The notes under the pieces are model-generated. The model made no database searches. It was not told where the DNA came from and saw only the letters and a program-made list of their open reading frames with translations. Position numbers and translations under genes: made by a program. Of a stretch of DNA of 64,000 bases, positions 60,856 through 64,000 are shown one piece after another. The stretch's first letter is position 1; each line of letters begins with the position of its first letter. Origin of the DNA: Umezawaea sp042738955 (GTDB taxonomy: Bacteria; Actinomycetota; Actinomycetes; Mycobacteriales; Pseudonocardiaceae); contig NZ_JBHYHC010000030.1 in NCBI RefSeq assembly GCF_042738955.1, positions 1 through 64,000 of the forward strand, in the 5' to 3' direction.

Positions 60856-61179
60856 CTACCCCAGCAGCTTCGCCACGTTGGCCTTGTCCGCGCCGAGGTC
60901 CACGTAGACGGCGGCCCACTTCTTGTCCGCGTCGCTCGGGCCCGCGCCGTCGCAGTAGTTCTTCTTGCCGTGCGCGGTGTAGTAGCGCAGCACGGGGAGG
61001 ACCTCGTCGGTCGGGCCGCCGTCCTCGTTGGTGTAGTTCTCACTCGGAGGGGCGGGCTGGTGCTTCATGCACGCCACGTCGGCCAGGCCCTCGTCGTCGA
61101 ACTTGACGCCCGCGGCGGTCGCGCCCGAGGTGCAGCCTGCGAGCACGAAGAGGGCCGTGGCGATCAAGAACAGCTTCAC
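60856..61179 (-). CDS. Small lipoprotein
   Basis: A 107-residue exported protein with a clear lipobox (ALFVLAGCTSG, Cys16). The mature domain has two more Cys (VACMKH and NYCDGAG), perhaps a disulfide, and ends in an amphipathic helix. AAGGAGACAACCACC gives a strong ribosome binding site before the GTG. No family is recognised. It lies 22 bases downstream of the NicO permease gene and is probably in the same operon with the TPR and DUF4331-like genes. Confidence 0.78.
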   Translation of the reverse strand: MKLFLIATALFVLAGCTSGATAAGVKFDDEGLADVACMKHQPAPPSENYTNEDGGPTDEVLPVLRYYTAHGKKNYCDGAGPSDADKKWAAVYVDLGADKANVAKLLG

Positions 61180-61201
61180 GGTGGTTGTCTCCTTAACCGA
61201 T

Positions 61202-62590
61202 TTAACCGATCAGTGCGCGGGTGGTGAGACCGAGTCCGACGACCAGCACCAGTGCTGCGGTGCTGAACGGCGTGAAGTCGGCCAGTTTTCGGAGCCTCGT
61301 GGTGACCGCGAGGTTCTCCAGGCGGTCGCGGACCTTGATGAGCAGCAGGCCCGCGGCCGTGAGCATGGCGGCCATGCCCGCGCCGTAGGCGAAGACGAGG
61401 ACGACGCCGAACCAGGTGCGGCCCAGCGCGACCGCGCCGAGCAGCACGATCAGCGCGGACGGGCTGGGCACGAGACCGCCCGCCACGCCCATCCCGATCA
61501 GGCTGGCCCGGCCGTAGCGCGGGCCGTGCGAATGCCCGTGGCCGTGCCCATGACCGTGTCCGTGGCCGTGCCCATGTCCGTGGCCCGTCTCGGCGAGGGC
61601 GGGTTCCCGACGACGGCGCAGCGCGGAGAACAGCAGGGTCCCGCCGATGACGACGACCAGCAGGCCGCTCGCCAGCCCCAGCCAGCGCAGCACGACATCA
61701 CCCGCCAGCGCGCTGGACACGCTGAGCAGCAGCCCCAGCACCAGCACACCCGCGGTGTGGGTGAACGTCACGGTCGCGCCGACCAGCACGGCGTCGCGGC
61801 TGGTGCCGCGACGACCCGCCAGGTAGGCCGCCATCAGCGTCTTGCCGTGGCCGGGCAGGGCCGCGTGGGACGCGCCGAGCACCAGCGCGAGCAGCACCGC
61901 GAGGAACCCGACCATCGGGGTCAGGTCGCGCGAGCCGATCATGCTGTTGAACGCGGCGGTGGTGGCGTCGATGAACCCGATGCCGGTCTGCACGGGCGTT
62001 GTGCCGCCCGCCGCCGCGGTGCCCTCGCCGGGCCGGGCGGTCAGGCTCACCGAGCGGACGTCCATCGGCGTGGCCAGCAGGTCCTCGGGGTACTTGCGCA
62101 GCTCGTCGGTGACGCTCGCGCTCGGGGCGTCACCGCTCACCGCGACGCCGGTCCCGGTGGCGATGATCTCCCGCCAGCCCATCCGGTCGCCGAGGTAGGT
62201 GTCGCCGAACGTCACCTCGACGTCGCCACCGACCCGAAGCGGGGCGGTGAACTCGCACACCAGTCGCGTGGTCGGCAGGTCGGCCTGCCCCGGCGGGTGG
62301 GTGACGGTGGACGACTTCGTCGTGAGGGCCAGCCGGTCGCCGTCGGCGCTGGCGTCCAGCGCGGCCAGCACGTCGGCGCACTTGGCCGCCGCGTCGACCG
62401 GCTTGGGCTCCTGGAGGGTCGGGATCTCCGCGCTGTCCACGACGGACCGCACGTCGAGCCGGTCCGGGTGCAGTTGGAGCACGTCGGAGTGGTTGACGCT
62501 GAAGTTGCCCAGCGGGTGGGCCGCGGACACGCCGCTGCCGACGAACAGGGCGAGGCCGCACAGCGCCAGGACGATCGCCGCGCGCCTCAT
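61202..62590 (-). CDS. NicO/RcnA-like nickel/cobalt permease with His-rich loop
   Basis: A 462-residue membrane protein. A signal peptide precedes HPLGNFSVNH, the characteristic start of this actinobacterial NicO group. An extracytoplasmic domain of about 200 residues follows, then six or more helices with LALVLGASHAALPGHGKTLM, where the H-x5-GHGK pattern is the family signature. A cytosolic or periplasmic loop carries about ten His-Gly dipeptides, a likely Ni/Co/Zn-binding segment. The ATG overlaps the TPR gene stop (ATGA). It probably exports or takes up a divalent metal. Confidence 0.88.
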   Translation of the reverse strand: MRRAAIVLALCGLALFVGSGVSAAHPLGNFSVNHSDVLQLHPDRLDVRSVVDSAEIPTLQEPKPVDAAAKCADVLAALDASADGDRLALTTKSSTVTHPPGQADLPTTRLVCEFTAPLRVGGDVEVTFGDTYLGDRMGWREIIATGTGVAVSGDAPSASVTDELRKYPEDLLATPMDVRSVSLTARPGEGTAAAGGTTPVQTGIGFIDATTAAFNSMIGSRDLTPMVGFLAVLLALVLGASHAALPGHGKTLMAAYLAGRRGTSRDAVLVGATVTFTHTAGVLVLGLLLSVSSALAGDVVLRWLGLASGLLVVVIGGTLLFSALRRRREPALAETGHGHGHGHGHGHGHGHGHSHGPRYGRASLIGMGVAGGLVPSPSALIVLLGAVALGRTWFGVVLVFAYGAGMAAMLTAAGLLLIKVRDRLENLAVTTRLRKLADFTPFSTAALVLVVGLGLTTRALIG

Positions 62591-63882
62591 CGGGCGCTCT
62601 CCAGCTCCGCCATCTTGGCGCGCGCGGCGGGCGCGTGCAGCGGCGAGAAGTACGGGTTGATCGACAGCGCCTCGGTGAGGGCCGCGTGCGCCTCCGGGCC
62701 GCGGCCGAGCGCCGCGAGGATCATGCCGCGGTGGAACGAGAAGGTGGCGTTGCGCCAGCCCAGCACGCCCGCCTTGTCGGAGAACTCCAGCGCCTCGGCG
62801 TCGCGGCCGTTCACGTGCAGCGCCCACGCCATCGCGTCGGCGGCCAGCACGCTCTGCCTGCGGCCCCACTCGGCCTGCGCCAGCGCGAGCGACTCGGCGG
62901 GGTCGCCGTGGTCGGCGGCGACGGTGGTGAGCGTCAGGTCGTCGTTCGCGCCCTGCGCGGCGAGCAGCTTCTTCTGCTCGGCGAGGATCGTGTACTGGGC
63001 GGCGGCGTCGGGCTTGCGGCCCGCGAGGTCGAGCACCTCGGCGTACTCCAGCAGGTACTGCGGCACGGGCACGCGGTTCACGACCTGCCGGTAGCCGTCG
63101 ATCGCCTCGTCGTACTTCCCCCGCGCGGCGGCGACCTTCGCCTTGCCCTGCACCGAGGTCACGTCGTGCGGGCTGAGCGCGAGGCCCTGGTCGTACTGGC
63201 GGGCGGCCTCGTCCAGGTCGCCGCGGTTGAAGGCCAGCTCGCCGAGGTAGTAGTGGCAGAAGACGCGTTCGTCCGAAGAGGACGCGGCGGTCAGCGCTCG
63301 GTCGAGCGCGTCCTTCGCCTCGTCCACGCGGCCGTGCGTCTCGAAGTGGTAGGAGGCGCGGGTGAAGGAGGCGACGCCGGGACGCAGGTCCAGCATGCGC
63401 TGCAACGACTCCGTGGCGCCCGCGTCGTCGCCGAGCTGGGTGTAGGCGTCGACCAGGACGCCCTGCACCTCGGCCGAGTCGGGACGGGCGTCGCGCGCCT
63501 TCAGGCCCCAGTCGCGGGCGGCGGCGAAGTCGTGGCGGGCGTTGGCGAGCGCGCCCTGGCCGAGCATCGCCTCGCCGTTGTCGGCGGGCTTGATCTTCAG
63601 CGATTCCTCCAGTGCGCCTTGGGCTTTCACGTAGTACGAGGGGTCCGCACCGGCGCGGGCGAGTTCGGTGTAGGTCGCGCCGAGCTCGGCCCACGTGCCC
63701 GCGTCGTCCGGCCGGGCGTGCAGCTTGTCCTGGAGCGCGACCGTCCTGGTCTGGAGCGCGTTCGCGCGGGTGACCTCGGGGGCGGCGGCGTCGGGGGTGC
63801 CGTCCGAGCGGGCGGCGTAGGACACGGCGAACACCGCGACCGCGACGACCGCGGCGGACCACATCAGGTACTGGCGCTTCAT
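62587..63882 (-). CDS. Membrane-anchored TPR protein
   Basis: A 431-residue protein with an N-terminal signal anchor (YLMWSAAVVAVAVFAVSYAA) and at least eight TPR units through the rest (for example AELGATYTELARAG, AMLGQGALANARHDF, YHFETHGRVDEAKDALDRAL). The start at 63882 is supported by GAGGAAAG upstream. It is coupled to the NicO permease and follows a DUF4331-like gene. In actinobacteria these three are often linked, so the TPR protein may assemble the others at the cell surface. Confidence 0.87.
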   Translation of the reverse strand: MKRQYLMWSAAVVAVAVFAVSYAARSDGTPDAAAPEVTRANALQTRTVALQDKLHARPDDAGTWAELGATYTELARAGADPSYYVKAQGALEESLKIKPADNGEAMLGQGALANARHDFAAARDWGLKARDARPDSAEVQGVLVDAYTQLGDDAGATESLQRMLDLRPGVASFTRASYHFETHGRVDEAKDALDRALTAASSSDERVFCHYYLGELAFNRGDLDEAARQYDQGLALSPHDVTSVQGKAKVAAARGKYDEAIDGYRQVVNRVPVPQYLLEYAEVLDLAGRKPDAAAQYTILAEQKKLLAAQGANDDLTLTTVAADHGDPAESLALAQAEWGRRQSVLAADAMAWALHVNGRDAEALEFSDKAGVLGWRNATFSFHRGMILAALGRGPEAHAALTEALSINPYFSPLHAPAARAKMAELESAR

Positions 63883-63940
63883 GGCTCTTTCCTCGGTCAC
63901 TCCGGACCGGACGCGGGCGGCCGCGTCCGATCCGAAACGG

Positions 63941-64000
63941 TCAGGGGGTGTTGACGGCCTTGTTGCGCGGTAGTCCGACGTACGGGAAGTTCGGCGCGAA
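63941..64000 (-). CDS. C-terminus of DUF4331-like protein (partial)
   Basis: Only the last 19 codons are in the window, ending FPYVGLPRNKAVNTP before TGA. The FPY.G.P pattern close to the end is typical of DUF4331 proteins, which usually sit upstream of TPR and NicO genes as here. The identification rests on this short tail and the gene context. Confidence 0.5.
   Translation of the reverse strand, partial: FAPNFPYVGLPRNKAVNTP

Noticed and set aside
61530..61590. Short tandem DNA repeat in the NicO gene
   Set aside because: It is explained by the coding of a His-Gly-rich metal-binding loop, and codons vary between units.
1..64000. Repeated AGTGGAC / GTCCACT words in and between genes
   Set aside because: About six to eight were seen by eye. 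At 72% GC roughly six are expected by chance on both strands, so there is no evident enrichment.
940..64000. Very long open frames opposite or out of phase with the genes, some over 1000 codons
   Set aside because: They mirror genes on the other strand or frame, are dominated by Arg, Gly, Ala and Pro or lack domain motifs, and follow from high GC content.
1..64000. CRISPR arrays, insertion sequences, rRNA, replication origin
   Set aside because: No regularly spaced repeats, transposase motifs, rRNA segments or DnaA-box clusters were seen.

Overview
The window is about 72% GC, with many GTG and a few TTG starts, dense 4-base start/stop overlaps and mostly actinobacterial families (TetR, LacI and GntR regulators, an ECF sigma factor with a SnoaL-like tail, PPK2, NicO/TPR/DUF4331). 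This points to a filamentous actinomycete of the Pseudonocardiales (Saccharothrix, Actinosynnema or Lentzea type). No transposase, integrase, rRNA or CRISPR array is visible. It reads as chromosome-arm metabolism plus a few accessory islands.

Left part (1-11.7 kb): a PLP-dependent enzyme of the cysteine synthase type. Next is a leftward acyl-CoA ligase / saccharopine-dehydrogenase-like / SDR operon divergent from a TetR gene, with two operator-like repeats between them. A rightward membrane operon (secreted protein, membrane protein, acyltransferase-3, small membrane peptide) follows, then a hydrolase divergent from an ECF sigma factor, and a caspase-fold peptidase fused to a multi-pass membrane domain.

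11.8-22.4 kb is one long nitrogen operon: urea carboxylase, allophanate hydrolase, the five-gene urea ABC transporter urtABCDE and a GntR/FCD regulator. A palindrome upstream of the first gene is its likely operator. Together these import urea and convert it to ammonia and CO2 with ATP instead of urease.

22.4-38.2 kb: membrane protein, PPK2, secreted S33 peptidase, secreted GH2 exo-beta-glucosaminidase with FnIII and CBM35 domains (chitosan use), a DUF1059 protein, a large flavin/2Fe-2S fusion divergent from a TetR gene, and two paralogous single-pass membrane proteins ending in cysteine. A pair of tightly packed tRNA-like elements (Trp CCA and Met CAT anticodons) with very short D-arms follows. 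A CocE-type hydrolase converges on an ArsR/SRPBCC/DHFR-like operon.

38.2-46.1 kb is the most unusual island. A leftward four-gene operon (dynamin-like GTPase, second P-loop GTPase, tail-anchored protein, small protein) is divergent from a 1066-residue STAND NTPase with TPR-type repeats and an amyloid-motif-like N-terminus. It resembles NTP-dependent conflict or signalling systems of multicellular bacteria.

46.1-64 kb: an isomerase/Gfo-Idh pair behind a 32-bp perfect palindrome; a heterodimeric ABC exporter with complementary degenerate ATP sites and a TetR regulator with a 27-bp palindrome; a hydantoinase-A / FAD-oxidoreductase / transporter operon with a LacI regulator and two LacI-type operators; a Tat-secreted propeller protein; a GNAT/GntR pair; and a lipoprotein, NicO metal permease, TPR and (truncated) DUF4331-like set at the right edge.
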